From Aphrocallistes beatrix (Eukaryota; Porifera; Hexactinellida; Sceptrulophora; Aphrocallistidae), in assembly GCA_963281255.1 (NCBI GenBank), contig OY725491.1:3596001-3660000 (forward strand): DNA of 64,000 bases, in the 5' to 3' direction. A program made the translations under genes and the position numbers. Positions 1 to 11,509 of the stretch are shown here, piece after piece. The notes beneath the pieces are model-generated. The model saw nothing but the letters and a program-made list of their open reading frames with translations. It was not told the origin of the DNA and did not search any database. Position 1 is the stretch's first letter; each line of letters starts with the position of its first letter.

Positions 1-399
1 TCCAGTTGAGATTGTACAGGAGGATAAATATGAGTCTATTTCTGATGAAGGGGTGAGATTGCTACGAGTTTGTCTACTGACGAGGAAAGAATTGAAATTG
101 AATCTGAGGACAGCCCGTATTATGAAAATATTACAGTTCAAATTCTGCAGGAGGATAAAGATGAATCTATTATTGATGAAGGGGGTGACATCGATGCTAC
201 TAGTTTGTCTTTTGACGTAGACAAAATCGACTTTTCGCTCAATTTCAACAACAGTAATAACTCATTTGACAGAACAGCTGAGCCCACGAATTCCTCTCAG
301 TTTTCACCTAATACTACTACTTGCCTTTCATTAAAAAAAAGACTCTCCTCGAAATTCTACACAGTATTTCACCCCGGAGCTAAACTTATCTCTCAATGA
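1..399 (+). CDS. Acidic hypothetical ORF with an internal ~131-bp duplication (5' end outside window)
   Basis: An open frame of about 115 codons ends at 399; no ATG is clear, so the gene probably starts upstream or in an earlier exon. The product is acidic and rich in Asp, Glu and Ser, with no recognised domain. Bases 11-52 are repeated imperfectly at about 142-184. Both copies encode a unit with the pattern VQxxQEDKxES followed by DEGG and ATSLS, but copy one is out of frame by one base in the G run near 49-53. That looks like a decayed repeat-containing coding exon. It lies upstream of a tyrosine-recombinase remnant on the same strand and could be its amino-terminal part, now separated by Helitron insertions. 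That link is inference. Confidence 0.3.
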
Positions 400-446
400 A
401 ACAGGTGCAACATCGAACTTACCCAACTTAGATCCTGGCCATATAA

Positions 447-981
447 TCCTTACTATTAAAACTCGATTAATGTATATATGTGTAAATATATATATATATA
501 TATATCTGTAATGAATTGATTGAAGAAACTGCCAGGCGTAGAAAGCTGATTTTTGGCATGTGGGAGTTTTTTGGCTATGGCTCCAGTAGGTTCTGAGCTC
601 AGAGCAAAATGTCGACTCATCATGGAATTATGACGTCATTGCCACATTTTTAAAAGTTAAGCAACACAGTTATTCGAGTATAACTCAGCCATTATAGGAG
701 ATAGAAGGCTGAGATTTTAATAGAATCTGTATCCTAACACGTCTCACATATGATGCAACTATCATCAAAAAATGATGACTCATCATTACTCATCAAAATT
801 TTAAAAATTGACAAATTTGGTGTTTTTTCGAGTGATATCGATTTTAAAACAAAAATGGACATATTTAGAGATGATATATCCCGTTTAATTAACCAATGTC
901 ACTTCCAGGCGACCGAAGGGAGCCTCTGGCGGATACGAAGTGTCCGCCAGCCGCGCAGCGCAAGCAAGCGAAGCGAGCTTG
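447..981 (+). mobile_element. Non-autonomous Helitron (complete, ~535 bp)
   Basis: It begins with TC preceded by A (TCCTTACTATTAAAACTCG) and ends in a GC-rich tail with the 3' hairpin CAAGCG/GCTTG followed by T. This fits Helitron insertion between A and T. No coding capacity. It contains the CRE-type palindrome TGACGTCA at 631-638. An inverted, equally complete relative lies at 33195-33744, which fixes both ends. Confidence 0.72.
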
Positions 982-1500
982 TATATATATATATATATAT
1001 GCGTATGTATATATTTGTAACGAATTGATTGAAGAAACTGCCAGGCCCAGAAAGCTGATTTTTGGTATGTGGGAGTATTTTGGCTATGGCTCCAGTAAGT
1101 TCTGACCTAAGACGAAAATGTCGACTCATCATGGAATGATGACGTCATTGTCACCTTTTTTATAATTACAAATTTCAGTTTTTCGGTTATAACTCAGCCG
1201 TTTTAGGTGATAGAAGGCTGAAATTTTAATAGAATATGTATATTAATATTCTTCACATATGATACACCTATCATCCAAAAATGATGACTCATCACTGTTA
1301 TGACGTCATCATTATGCATCAAAGATTTAAAAATTGACAAATTTGTTGATTTTCGGGTGATATCGATTTTATAAGGTGATAGATTTAGCTGATTTTTCGT
1401 ATGTGAGTAGGTATTTTAGACTAAATTGAAGTATTTTCGATCCTTAGACAAAAATGTCAACTAATCATGGAATTATCGTATCTTAAGGATGGATTGTAGT
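982..1500 (+). mobile_element. Second Helitron copy, 5'-truncated, abutting the first
   Basis: After a TA-rich run, the sequence from about 1018 repeats the internal body of the preceding Helitron (the GAATTGATTGAAGAAACTGCC block, then the TGACGTCA block at 1140-1147 and another at 1301-1308). The canonical 5' start is missing and no 3' hairpin follows. I read it as a truncated copy lying head-to-tail with 447-981. ORFs here are not coding. Confidence 0.55.
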
Positions 1501-1706
1501 TAAAATGTATGGTAATTAAACAGTTTTAAGAACAATATCTAACAAGAAAACTTTACTAATAGTTTTTTTTTTGTCTAGCACCTAAGTATGTATATGTATT
1601 TAGATCATGTTTAAATTAATAGGTGGTATGTTAGTCTTAAAAAAATGTCCCAGAGATAGAGGATCCAAAAAAGAAGGGCTACAGATCATTCTACTAGCAC
1701 TAATAT

Positions 1707-2370
1707 ATGTGCAATCAGGAGCTACTTGAAATCCAAGATTCGGACCAATATTCTTCAACAATAGTGGACTACAGAAGTAGTATGCCATTATCAGTTCCTC
1801 AATATTACAACTTCAGATCCATATTGATCGGGGAAATCATTTTTAGAAATGCTCAAAGATCTGGTGTAGCCTGTGGGCTACACAAGAATAACCATTTACA
1901 ATCACAAGACGGGAAGAATAAAGCCTGCCGTAATATTCTTTGAAAACCTGGCAGGAAAGGCTCTCTTAAACTTTAGTTCAGTAATTCTTTCCAAAATGGG
2001 TTTATTAGATCCTGAAATTGACAAGAACTTATTTTTGTCTACAAATGGCAATAAATTGACACATGCGGGTGTCAAGTCTGCACTCACATCTTGTCTGAAG
2101 AATACAGGAATGACAAGTACGATGACATCTACGCAATCAAGAATTGCCGCCGCCACATACATGGCTACAAACAAACCCCAAAATTCGCAGATACTTGCTG
2201 ATTCTATGCAGCATCAACCAAATACTGCCGAAAAATATTATCGACAATTAGGCGGAGGCGTTCATTTAATTGAAGCATTCAAAGAGCTAGGAGATTTAGA
2301 AGAAGATAATACAAGTAGTATTAATGATGATGACATTTCAAGTTTATTCTTTTCACTAAAACTACCTTAA
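1707..2370 (+). pseudogene. Tyrosine recombinase catalytic-domain remnant (Crypton/DIRS-like)
   Basis: Two frames make one protein. Frame A (to about 1870) encodes an arm resembling the box I region of tyrosine recombinases, with NAQRSGV around the first catalytic Arg. Frame B (about 1873-2370) continues with HKTGRIKPAV, an Arg in TSTQSRIAAATY, and a final HQPNTAEKYYR block that supplies the His and nucleophilic Tyr. Enzymes of this kind cut and rejoin DNA through a covalent 3'-phosphotyrosine. A one-step frameshift near 1870 and the lack of a complete N-terminus mark it as dead. Assignment to Crypton rather than another YR group is not possible from this fragment. A zinc-finger N-terminal fragment of what may be the same type of gene occurs at 36442-37410. 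Confidence 0.55.
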
Positions 2371-2395
2371 TAACATTCAAGTTGTGGTGTAAGAG

Positions 2396-3145
2396 TAAAG
2401 TTTATTTGTTGTTACGTATCTGATTGAAGAATTGGCAAGTCGTAGAGATACGAAAATTGGCATGTAGGTGTCAAATGATGAATCTTGGATTAAGTTTGAA
2501 AATCTAAGCGAAATTTTCACACCTCTGCAAGAAAAATGGAATACAATTTTTCACACCTTTTCTATACAATACTATGTACGGCTTCACTCTCACAATTGAA
2601 ATCATTATACGACAATATTGTAGGCTGTAATTGTAATTAATACTTCAAAGCAATAACTTATATAAATGTCTCAATTATATATTATAGTATATGGCAGTTA
2701 AAAAGGTTATTTGTATATTTTCACACCTTTATATACATATTTTCACACGATTTGACGAATTTTGAAAATTATGCTAGAGACTAGCTTCCAACGGTTGACA
2801 TAGGGTTTTCAGGGGTGTAGATTTCGAATATCATATTTTCAGATCGATATGATAAATTGTTTGTTTACCTTTGTTTACAATAGATACCTAAAGTAAACAA
2901 ATCTCAAAAATATGCTAGAAACTTGCTTTCAACGGTTGAAATGGGGTTTTCAGGGGTGTAGATTTCGAATATGATATTTTCGAATCCATATGAAAAATTA
3001 TTCGTTGACCATTGTTTACAATATATAAATAAAGGAAAAAATTCCAAAAATAGTTTACATTAAGTAACTACAGGCGCCTGCAGGGCGACTCTGCGGACAC
3101 TGTGTTTCCGCAAGCCGCCCAGCGCAAGCAAGCGAAGCTCGCTTG
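2396..3145 (+). mobile_element. Non-autonomous Helitron, 5'-truncated
   Basis: The body from about 2415 is nearly identical to 11930-12530 (GATTGAAGAATTGGCA block onward). It ends in a GC-rich tail and the 3' hairpin CAAGCG-aagct-CGCTTG at 3129-3145, followed by T. The 5' TC end is missing. No coding capacity. Two tandem segments (about 2768-2870 and 2908-3010) share the block TTTCAGGGGTGTAGATTTCGA. Confidence 0.65.
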
Positions 3146-3327
3146 TATTAATAAAATATCAATAACAAGGATTAATGCAACATACTTTAATCGAGTATAG
3201 TATGCTTGTCATTAAGACAAGCGCGCTTCGGTTGCTTGCGCTTAGTGGAGCCATAGCCAAAAGACTCCAAATATGCAAAAAAATAGCTTTCTCTCCATGG
3301 TAGTTTTTTCAATCAATTAATTATATA

Positions 3328-4375
3328 CAGTATGTCCCGAAATTGTCCCGAAATTATTGGCAGTATCATTAATTTCAGTAATCAACTCTATACTCTGGTA
3401 GTTTTCAAGGTAGGATTTTCAAATCAATGCTATAATAAATACATCCATAAAGCTAAATATCAAAACGATTTTTGACTGTTTTCGTGAAAGCCAACTACTT
3501 CAGTTTTCAATTTGTTAACAAATTCTTACGAGAATTGGTCCATTTTCAGCTCGACACATCGATACCTTAAGAGAGAGAACTTCGTCAAATCCCCGGTTAT
3601 TCGAGTTCCAGCCCTGACAGATTTGCATGTCCAGAAGCGTATTAATTGGTGTAAAGAAATGAAAGGATTTGATTGGTCAAAAACATTCTTTACCGACGAA
3701 TGTTCAATCTGGCTAGACTCAGGGAAAGTTAAAGTCTGGACTAAGAGGGGCCAGCGTGTAAATTTACCCTCTTACAGGCATCCTTCCAAAATTCATGTTT
3801 GGGGTGGGATTTCTATTATGGGCGCTACACCACTTTGCATATTTACTGAGAATTTCAACCAACAGGTCTACATCTCCACCCTAAATGGCTATCTAATTGA
3901 ACAAGCTAGATCACTCTATGGTCAAAATTGGGTATTGCAAGAATATAATAGCCCAATCCACACAGGAAAGGCCGCGAAGGGTTGGAAGTCCGAATTTGTC
4001 CCCCCCTTAGAATTGATTGGCCTCCTAATAGTCCTGATCTTGCCCCAATTGAAAACATTTTGGCAGTTCTCAAAAGGCGGTTGATAGAACGATCACCTAA
4101 AACAATTCAGCAGTTGAGAACTGGGATAGAGGAGATATGGGATTCGTTTGATCCAGATTTTATTAGACCATTTTGCACCTCAATGGAGTCTAGAATCCAG
4201 CTTTGCCTCAAGAACAAGGGAGAAAAATAAAATATTAATAATTTACTATCTTAGATTAGTTTTACTGACCGATTACACCCTAATTCATCTCATATTCAAG
4301 TACTAGTTAGGTACTGTTTAACAATTATGATTTATGGCAATGGATATTTACTGCCAATAATTACGGGACATACTG
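3328..4375 (+). mobile_element. Tc1/mariner element, complete ends
   Basis: Terminal inverted repeats start CAGTATGTCCCG on both sides (3328 onward, and the complement ending at 4375) and share AAATTATTGGCAGTA internally, with one local duplication of TGTCCCGAAATT at the left. TA dinucleotides flank both ends (3326-3327 and 4376-4377). Total 1048 bp, shorter than an autonomous Tc1 because the DNA-binding half of the gene is missing. Confidence 0.75.
3512..4230 (+). pseudogene. Tc1-like transposase, N-terminally deleted and frameshifted
   Basis: The catalytic half of a Tc1 DD34E transposase is visible. TDECSIWL carries the first Asp. The second catalytic block reads LQEYNSPIH where the family has QDNA, so the second Asp is lost. 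WPPNSPDLAPIENI carries the Glu, but in the next frame (3982-4230), so a frameshift lies near 3990-4010. The N-terminal paired-type helix-turn-helix is absent. Transposases of this group cut and paste the element at TA. The missing catalytic residue and the frameshift make this copy inactive. Confidence 0.72.
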
Positions 4376-4441
4376 TATATGAACAAACAAGCAAACAAGC
4401 AAACAAGCAAACAAGCACTAATCGAGTTTTAATATTCACAA

Positions 4442-5549
4442 TTAGAAACAACCTTGCTCGCAATCGCAAGGTAGCGAAAATGAAATTTCGAAATGGTGAC
4501 AATGACAAAATTTGACGCGATGCGACATTTCGTATGAGAATTAATCTTGCTCGAGTTTTGGCACAAAATACTCCACAGCCGGCACAACTCGAAAACAAAT
4601 TGAAACATAGGATAAATATATGATGCAAAATTTCTATATATAATGCAAAATTAAATATATAAAGCAAAATTTCAGTTATATCGCATAATTTGAATTTTTC
4701 AATAGATTATATACAACGATCCCAAGAATAACATTCAGAAGAACAGAAAGATGGTATAAACTAATGTAAAAGGTAGAACAGAAGCAGAACAAGTCATGTA
4801 CATAAATAGAACGCGAAATGAATGAAATACGTACAGAGAAAATAAAAATTGATCAAGAGTAAATTATAAATGATAATCCAAATTTAAACGATCAAAAAGT
4901 TCTATTAGAACTTCCAGAAAATATAACAAGCTAGTTGAACAACTTAAGTTCTGCTAGGACATTTTAAGTGCTATCGGGACATCTTAAGGATACAGCCCTC
5001 GAAAAACATCGCCTGATATTTTAAAAAATGGTGACATTTTTTATTGCTAATTCCAACGGATTATTGAGTAGTCTATCATCTAATCGTACTTGTTGGACGG
5101 TATTTATTTTGATATTCTAGAACTGAGGACCTAAAGCTCAGTCGTACTAAAATTCGGAAAGTTATTCGTGGTTTTGCGGCGCATTCATCAATTATTTTCT
5201 GACTTATCTGATATTTTTTTAATTATATGAACATCAAAATAGTTTTGGCCCCTTTAAATATTATAAAACAGATGAATTTAGAAAAAGAGGCACTTAAAAT
5301 CCAATCAAAAATATCTTTATGAGGGACTTTATTTCTAAAATGCTCGGGAAATGGCCGTTGTGATATTAGCTATTGTGTATAGAAAAGAATTCTGAACAGT
5401 TAAAAATAAAATTTATTCATATCCGACCATTAGTTCGTAAGTTATAGTATATTGTAGGTAAAGTTCGGACATCAAACCTCTCTATGGCCCCGAAAGTGCT
5501 CGATGTCAATGCATAAAAACTATTGAAGATATATAATCTATTATAATCT
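4442..5549. other. No gene recognised
   Basis: AT-rich sequence with short random ORFs only; I see no domain or repeat ends. Confidence 0.5.
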
Positions 5550-6921
5550 TAAGGTTGGCCTTTCCTATAATTGCTAACTTTTGACATTTTCAACCGATTC
5601 ATTTAATTTTTTCAGTGCAGATTTGATTCGCAGAGATATCTGCAAAACTGCATTAATAATTGAAATAATGCAACAGATAAAAAAAATTTCAAAAAATTTG
5701 GTCATTTTACAAGGAAAAATGCGAACACAATATGCTCACAATCCTTTAGAAACTTTTCAAATTCATTCATAAATCGATTATCTAACTAATGAACAGATAG
5801 ATTTTTGAAATTTTGAATATTGTTAAAAATTCACACCAAAACACCCCAGGAAGTTTATTTTTAGTAATTTTGAAACTATTTATTTCATAATTCTCTTTTT
5901 ATTCCTAATATCAAAATTATGTCTGTTCATTATGTTCTACTCTTCGAGATCTATCAGAAACCGTTGATTTTTCGCCCCTAGGTTGAATTTACAAAAAGTT
6001 ATCAACTTTATAATTGCTTAAGGTTGGTGTTTCCTATAGAAATGGTCAAAATTTTAGGATTTCAGTCGAAAATTTTTAAAAGGTCTTTTTTTGCATTTTT
6101 GTATGACTTGACCAGTTATAAACCAACTTAGCAATTTTCAAAGTTCAAAACCAAATATTGTGCCACTTTGAGCCACTTGAATCAGTTTGTGTTGGAATAA
6201 AATGCCACATTTTTAAAATATTATCGAAGTGCTATTTTTTCAGCTATATTTTAAATATTATAATGAAATTTAAACCCCAAACAATAAAGATCCCAAATTT
6301 TAAGCATTTTCTTGATTTTGTCAAAATTTTTAGGTGCCAAAATGATGAGTCATCATTTTCCAGAGGTTAAATTGGCTAATATGATGACTGGACTTCTATA
6401 TTTCCGATAAATCGCATTTTAGTGTGTTTATTCGTTTTCAGTGTGCTGAGCCGAGAAGAACAAGGTGTCACTCGATATGGTTATACCCAAATAAGGAGAT
6501 CGGAATGTTGTCAAATACCTGGCTGTTGCTAGGATACGAAATAAAAATTGTTTATGAGTATTGTCAATATACCCATCAAAAAGCTGGAAATTTAATTTGG
6601 AGAACGAATATCAAGACTACGATTCGATATGAACTGTTTTTCAAAACTTATTGATAAGAATGGATTTTATCACTCATACATGACTAGTTTTACTAGATGC
6701 ATGAACCTCGCAGTTTGTGACAATTTGTATTTTCTTGTCTCTTATGTATAACTTTTATGTACGTATATTACGTTTTCTATTCTTATTCTTTAGAATATTT
6801 TGTGATAATTCTGCAATTGCCTCTATTTCTGCTTTAGATTCGAATGATGATCTAATCAAACTTATTAGATGAAATTCCCAATTCATAATAACTAAGAGTA
6901 CATATATAATTTATTCATTGT

Positions 6922-7215
6922 TTAGTACAATTTATGTGATGGAAAATATCGATGGTATAAAACGTCCTGCAGTTTTAATACCTTAGGACAATCGGGATTT
7001 TTACACCCCGGACATAGAAATTTTGGAGGTGGATTGATGGTTGGAGGGGGACTGATGGTTGGAGGGGGACTGATGGTTGGAGGGGGACTGATGGTTGGAG
7101 GGTGACTAATGGTTGGAGGGTGATTGATGGTTGGAGGGGGACTGATGGTTGGCGAGGGAATCAGGACCTCCGTCTCTCCTTCACGGGTTCTTCTACAGGA
7201 TATGCATTCTCCCAT
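6922..7215 (-). CDS. Small proline-repeat protein with flanking Cys motifs, divergent from the MULE gene
   Basis: A 97-codon ATG frame. The N-terminus MGECISC has one CxxC. The middle is seven copies of a six-residue unit of the form PTISPP, encoded by an 18-bp tandem repeat (7020-7155). The C-terminus has CPGCKNPDC, giving a second cysteine cluster that could bind zinc. It is transcribed away from the MULE transposase, whose ATG is 520 bp away, so the two could share a promoter region. I do not recognise the family. It may be an accessory ORF of the transposon or a chance frame over a minisatellite. Confidence 0.35.
   Translation of the reverse strand: MGECISCRRTREGETEVLIPSPTISPPPTINHPPTISHPPTISPPPTISPPPTISPPPTINPPPKFLCPGCKNPDCPKVLKLQDVLYHRYFPSHKLY
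7020..7155. repeat. 18-bp minisatellite (~7 copies)
   Basis: Tandem units of GATGGTTGGAGGGGGACT with a few substitutions. The period is a multiple of three and keeps the minus-strand frame open. Confidence 0.85.
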
Positions 7216-7734
7216 CTGATTTTGGTTTTTGTTGTTGATTAGTTAGTTGTTATAGAAAAGAATGATATATGTGATTGCTAGTTCACACATATTGATAGTG
7301 GAATAATCGAATTATATGGTTTGACTAGATATCGTTCTATGTTGTGTACTTGAATAACTAACGAATTGTTAGTTCTGCTACTGTAATTGATGACATGACA
7401 TCACTAAAAACTAGCGTTGTAGGGAGTCTCTAATTTTAGCATGAATATGCACTTGAAATAATGCTTTTACTTACTAGAACGATATTGATACGATCCGAAT
7501 TAGCACTAGGTTTTCAATTTATAAATTCTATGCGAACAAACAATTTCATTTTATTTATAATATGCACCAATATTATGACTAAACACTTGAGATTCAAATT
7601 ATCATAAGGTTTTGACAGGAGGCTTCCTAATTGGGCATTGAATTGTCTTCCATGTAATCCCAAGGGATGATGTATATATATGAGATAATTTATTCAACCG
7701 TATTATTCAATAATACTCCTTTTTTTCAAATTAG

Positions 7735-10394
7735 ATGATCTCCTTAGAGTTGTGGAGATCCCGGATTGGGGGTTATATTTCTAGAGGAAGAAAGGGTAAG
7801 TGTACTAAAGCCACAACAAATCTTTTTGCAGGATTGAAGTGCAGTTTCAGCTCAATCTTGCGAGTAGTGCTGGTAGTGCTCCTCATTATTGGCGGAGTCG
7901 AGCCAAATCCCGGGCCTCCGAAGAAGGTGATTGAAAGCGAACAGACAGCTGCAGAGACAATGGAAACGCGTGAGGATTTGAATTTATCCGATACTTCTGA
8001 TGTTTTTATATTACCGTCGCCCGTTACTATGCTGAAACCTCCTTGCCGAGGCCGTAGAAAGTTTGGGGATAGAAAAAGAGCCAAAATATTCCCACGAGCC
8101 AGTTTTAGTTGTGAAACAAGTGAGTCAGATGATATTATTTGCGCAAGTCAATCGAGTGTAACTGAGGACCTTGAGTTATTCTGTAAGATACCCAAATTGA
8201 CTCAAGCTAGTAGTGAGAGTTCACTTGAAATTCTACCTACTATACCACCTGAAATTCCTACTAGCTCCACCTGTTCCGTAGTTGACGAACTAACAACTGC
8301 GCAGAAAAAGCTAAGGTCCGAAGTTCAAATAGTACCTACCCATTATGAAGAGGTCCAATATATGAATTTAGATAAATCAGGCGAAGAAATCTTGAATTTA
8401 TCTCGACTGTCGATGAGCATATTTGATTGCGACATCCTTCGTCATGCCATCAGTAAAATGTTCAAATGCAAACACTGTAAATGTAGCAATCTACGATTCT
8501 ATAAATCCACATTTACAGCCGGAATTGTAGAACATATTTATATAATTTGCGAAGGGTGTCATTCTGGGACCGACTTTTACAACTCTACTCAAACTCATTC
8601 CGTAAAAAAACATTTCGCAAACAATATCTTGCAATTGCTGGGGGGACGTATTATTGGTGTTGGTAAATCTGGTCTCGATCTTTTGAATTCGATTTTGGGA
8701 ATCCCGAAAACACTAGGCAAGAGAGCATTTTATGAGATCCAATCCTATGTGAGTGAAGTTGCAACTAAGGTTGCCCGAGATAGCTGCAAGAGGGCATGCA
8801 ATGAATTGCGCCGGAAATTTGATGTTCCCGAGAATACAATGTTAGAGGTTGAAGTTTCATATGATGGTGCATATCAAAGGAGGGGAGGGTCTAAAGGAGG
8901 TGGTCATTCTCGTTATTGTTTTTGCCAGTGCCATTAGTACCGAATCTGGGAAAGTACTAGATTTTGAGATCGCGTGCAATTCATGCCGACAATGCACAGA
9001 AAAACAACAGGCACTGAGAAATGGCAGAGTAACACGAGATCAGTATGTTGAGTGGTTCAGTAAACATCAAAAAAATTGCCAAGCTGATGAATATGGTGAC
9101 ATAAATTCTGTTGGAGTCAAAACTAGCACCCGTAATCTTTAAAAGATCAGTTGAACAATATCTTATTTATTCTGCTGTGATTGCTGATGGTGATGATAAG
9201 AGCATTTTAATGTTGAAAGAGAGGAATATATATTCCGAATACCTGATTGATATCTCTAGAAAAGAATGTTTGTCACATGTCCAAAAACTTATAAGAATTC
9301 ATTTGATTGAAAAGCAGAAAGCTTTTGTTGAGAAGATGAAAACTGAAATGAACAATCTATTAGCCCAATGTAAAACTAAGAACGAAGAGCAAAAGATCAG
9401 GGAAAATTATAGAAGAAAAACAAAACGAGATCTAAAGCACGATCGCGAAGCTTGGGGTTCCGTTCAAACTATATCTGAAATAAATCTTTTGAGCGACGGG
9501 ATGATCGATAAAATAACATCTTTATATGGGCTTGTTATCAAAAATAGTCACGATCAACCGGTGTTAGACATCCAAAATGCATTGATTGGCATTATAAACA
9601 ATCTATCGGCAAATGAACTGAATTGCGAAGAAATGCATAAATTTTGCAAAAAAGGGAAAGAGTCATAGTGTAATTACCAGAAAGCCATTGCATTAGACAA
9701 TGTTCCACCACAACATCCAAGTTTTCTCACTGATGAATGCCGTAAACGTGTCCTTGATATCTTGGCCCCTTATATGAGCGAGAACTTTTTAGTCAAAGTC
9801 AAAGGTGGCAAAACATCTAATCTAAATGAAAATCTTCATAAGCTCATTTGGGAACATGTTCCTAAAACTGGTTCAGTCGAAGTTGAATTGATGAATTTAG
9901 GCGCAGCACTTGCTATCATTCGATTCAATGATGGGTGTTTAGGTTATCTGAGAGTATTTGAAGAATTAGGAATTCAACCAAAAAACACCTTCATAAATAT
10001 CCTGGTTGAAATAGATAGGAGGAGAGTAGCTCACTCATTCCAAGTTGATAGCGTATTGAGCAAAAAACACAAATGGAGTTTGAAAAGGAGTAAGCGACTT
10101 AGGAAGCGTACTGGAAAGGGTTATAAGAGTGGGTCATATTCGGCCGTCGTGGCTTCTATTCCTTTAGATTCTGATGATGACTCAGGCGAAGATAATTGTG
10201 CCATATGCTGTGGGACTGAACAGACTGGAGTAATCAGAGATGGTGGCAGATCTAAAGATGATGAGGATATCTGGTTACAGTGCGATATCTGCCGAGACTG
10301 GTCTCATTTCTTTTGTCTACGACAGACCAAACACCTACTCGAAATACCTAAGAAAGAAGAGCTATGGTTCTGTCCAAGATGTAACAGAAGCTGA
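7735..10394 (+). pseudogene. Mutator-like transposase with N-terminal 2A-like motif and C-terminal PHD finger
   Basis: Starts at an ATG (7735). A hydrophobic stretch, ILRVVLVVLLII, runs straight into GGVEPNPGP (7891-7917), the 2A-like ribosome-skipping signature, so translation would release a short signal-like peptide. A disordered acidic region follows. Then comes a CxxC pair (FKCKHCKC), and the MULE core: SYDGAYQRRG with the first Asp, TESGKVLDFEIACNSCRQC, and ADGDDKS with the second Asp. LNENLHKLIWEHVPK follows with the Glu. The C-terminus (about 10190-10390) is a C4HC3 PHD finger (CAICC...CDICRDWSHFFC...WFCPRC). Three lesions kill it: a one-base insertion in the T run near 8921-8926, a frameshift near 9110, and a TAG at 9667-9669 where relatives have Trp. 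The frame resumes directly after the stop. An AATAAA follows at 10492. Confidence 0.8.
7796..7831 (+). other. Candidate 36-nt intron in the MULE gene
   Basis: The sequence starts GTAAGT and ends TTTTTGCAG, a strong donor and acceptor. The length is divisible by three, so the ORF is open whether or not it is spliced. Splicing would join K-G to L-K-C and bring the hydrophobic 2A leader closer to the start. Confidence 0.5.
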
Positions 10395-10491
10395 ATGATG
10401 AGGGAAACTACGAGAGAGTCACTGAGTAAATGTTTTGTATTCATTTGTTTGTTACGTGTATTATCCTGAAAAAAGAAAATGTACAAAAATC

Positions 10492-10497
10492 AATAAA
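10492..10497 (+). promoter_or_regulatory. Poly(A) signal of the MULE gene
   Basis: AATAAA about 100 bp after the MULE stop codon, followed by an A-rich tract. Confidence 0.5.
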
Positions 10498-11316
10498 AAA
10501 CACAATACAACAAATACAACAAAAAAAACATAACAACAAAAAAATACAGACTAATTGTTCACAAATTAACGGATCTCTACGGACTATGTGTTCACATAAC
10601 AACGGGCCTAGTTAGCAACTAGCTAACCTGATGAGTCTTAGATAAACGAAAGGTCCTAATATTCAATAATGGCGATATTTATGACCATAGGTAGCAATAT
10701 AGCACAATATTTAGCCATTCCAAAAAAATTTTTTTTAAAGCCTGTTTTCTAGCAATAAAAAAATCAATTTTACAAAGTAAGTATCTTGAGTTACCAAGGT
10801 CGTAGAGTAGAAAACTCGACGGTTTTGGAAAGATCTCGTCACGTAGAACAAAATGAAAGATACAGGATATTTTGCTTTAAAAGGAGCACAAGTCATCGAA
10901 GTTTCCTTGAATGTCCTCTATAAATTAGGTGACTTTTGAAAAAAAAATTTTTTTCTTGCTTCATGTGCTCCCGAAAAGTGTATTTTTGTAGATAACTTAT
11001 CGAGAACAGTTTCCACAAAAAATTTCAGGAGAAAATAATGAAAACCTTTTAAGTTAGTTCTGGAAGGAAACACCAACCTTAAAAAAAATCCCAGAAAATA
11101 GATTTAGAAAATATTTATATATGTGCCTCAATTGCCATTAGTATTAACTGCTTTGGAATATTAAATAACATGCAAATATCCCTATTCGACAACATATAGC
11201 AGTACCTAACTTCAAAATATGGTATATCAAAAATTTCTCCATCAAAAGAGGGAAAAACGGGTCATTGCTGACTGGCCAACCAAAAATGACCACATTCGAT
11301 AGTGTCCGCAGGAATA

Positions 11317-11509
11317 AATTCGTGCTCAGCACTAAATTTCCAGCAATTTGATATATATATTGACCATATTTGGAGAATTTTTTGGATGTCCGTGCATATC
11401 AACGGCCAGGAATTTTTTCACATTCCTGGCCGTTGCTAGGAACCCGCAGCCAAATAATTTCTCCAATATATATATCAAATTGCTGGAAATTTAGTGCTGA
11501 GCACGAATT
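11317..11509. mobile_element. Foldback MITE
   Basis: Near-perfect inverted arms of about 45 bp (AATTCGTGCTCAGCACTAAA... and its complement) enclose a second hairpin, GGCCAGGAAT...ATTCCTGGCC. Related hairpin sequence occurs near 33780-33880, 55190-55230 and 56390-56430. No coding capacity. Confidence 0.7.

Larger units (their letters stand above)
3218..4441 (-). mobile_element. Internally deleted Helitron split by a Tc1 element
   Basis: On the minus strand the 5' end lies near 4441 (TATTAAAACTCGATTAG followed by AAACAAGC repeats) and the 3' hairpin CAAGCG/CGCTTG lies at 3218-3234. The continuous block GGAGCCATAGCCAAAAGACTCC (about 3245-3270) is the Helitron body. The Tc1 element 3328-4375 sits inside it, flanked by TA. 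Only about 170 bp of Helitron remain without the insertion. Confidence 0.6.

Noticed and set aside
899-1132. Minus-strand ORF over the Helitron repeats
   Set aside because: It crosses a TA microsatellite and two repeat copies; no coding signal.
9668-9761. Separate gene starting at 9762
   Set aside because: The frame continues directly through the TAG with family-typical sequence (CNYQKAIALD...), so it is one gene with a nonsense change.
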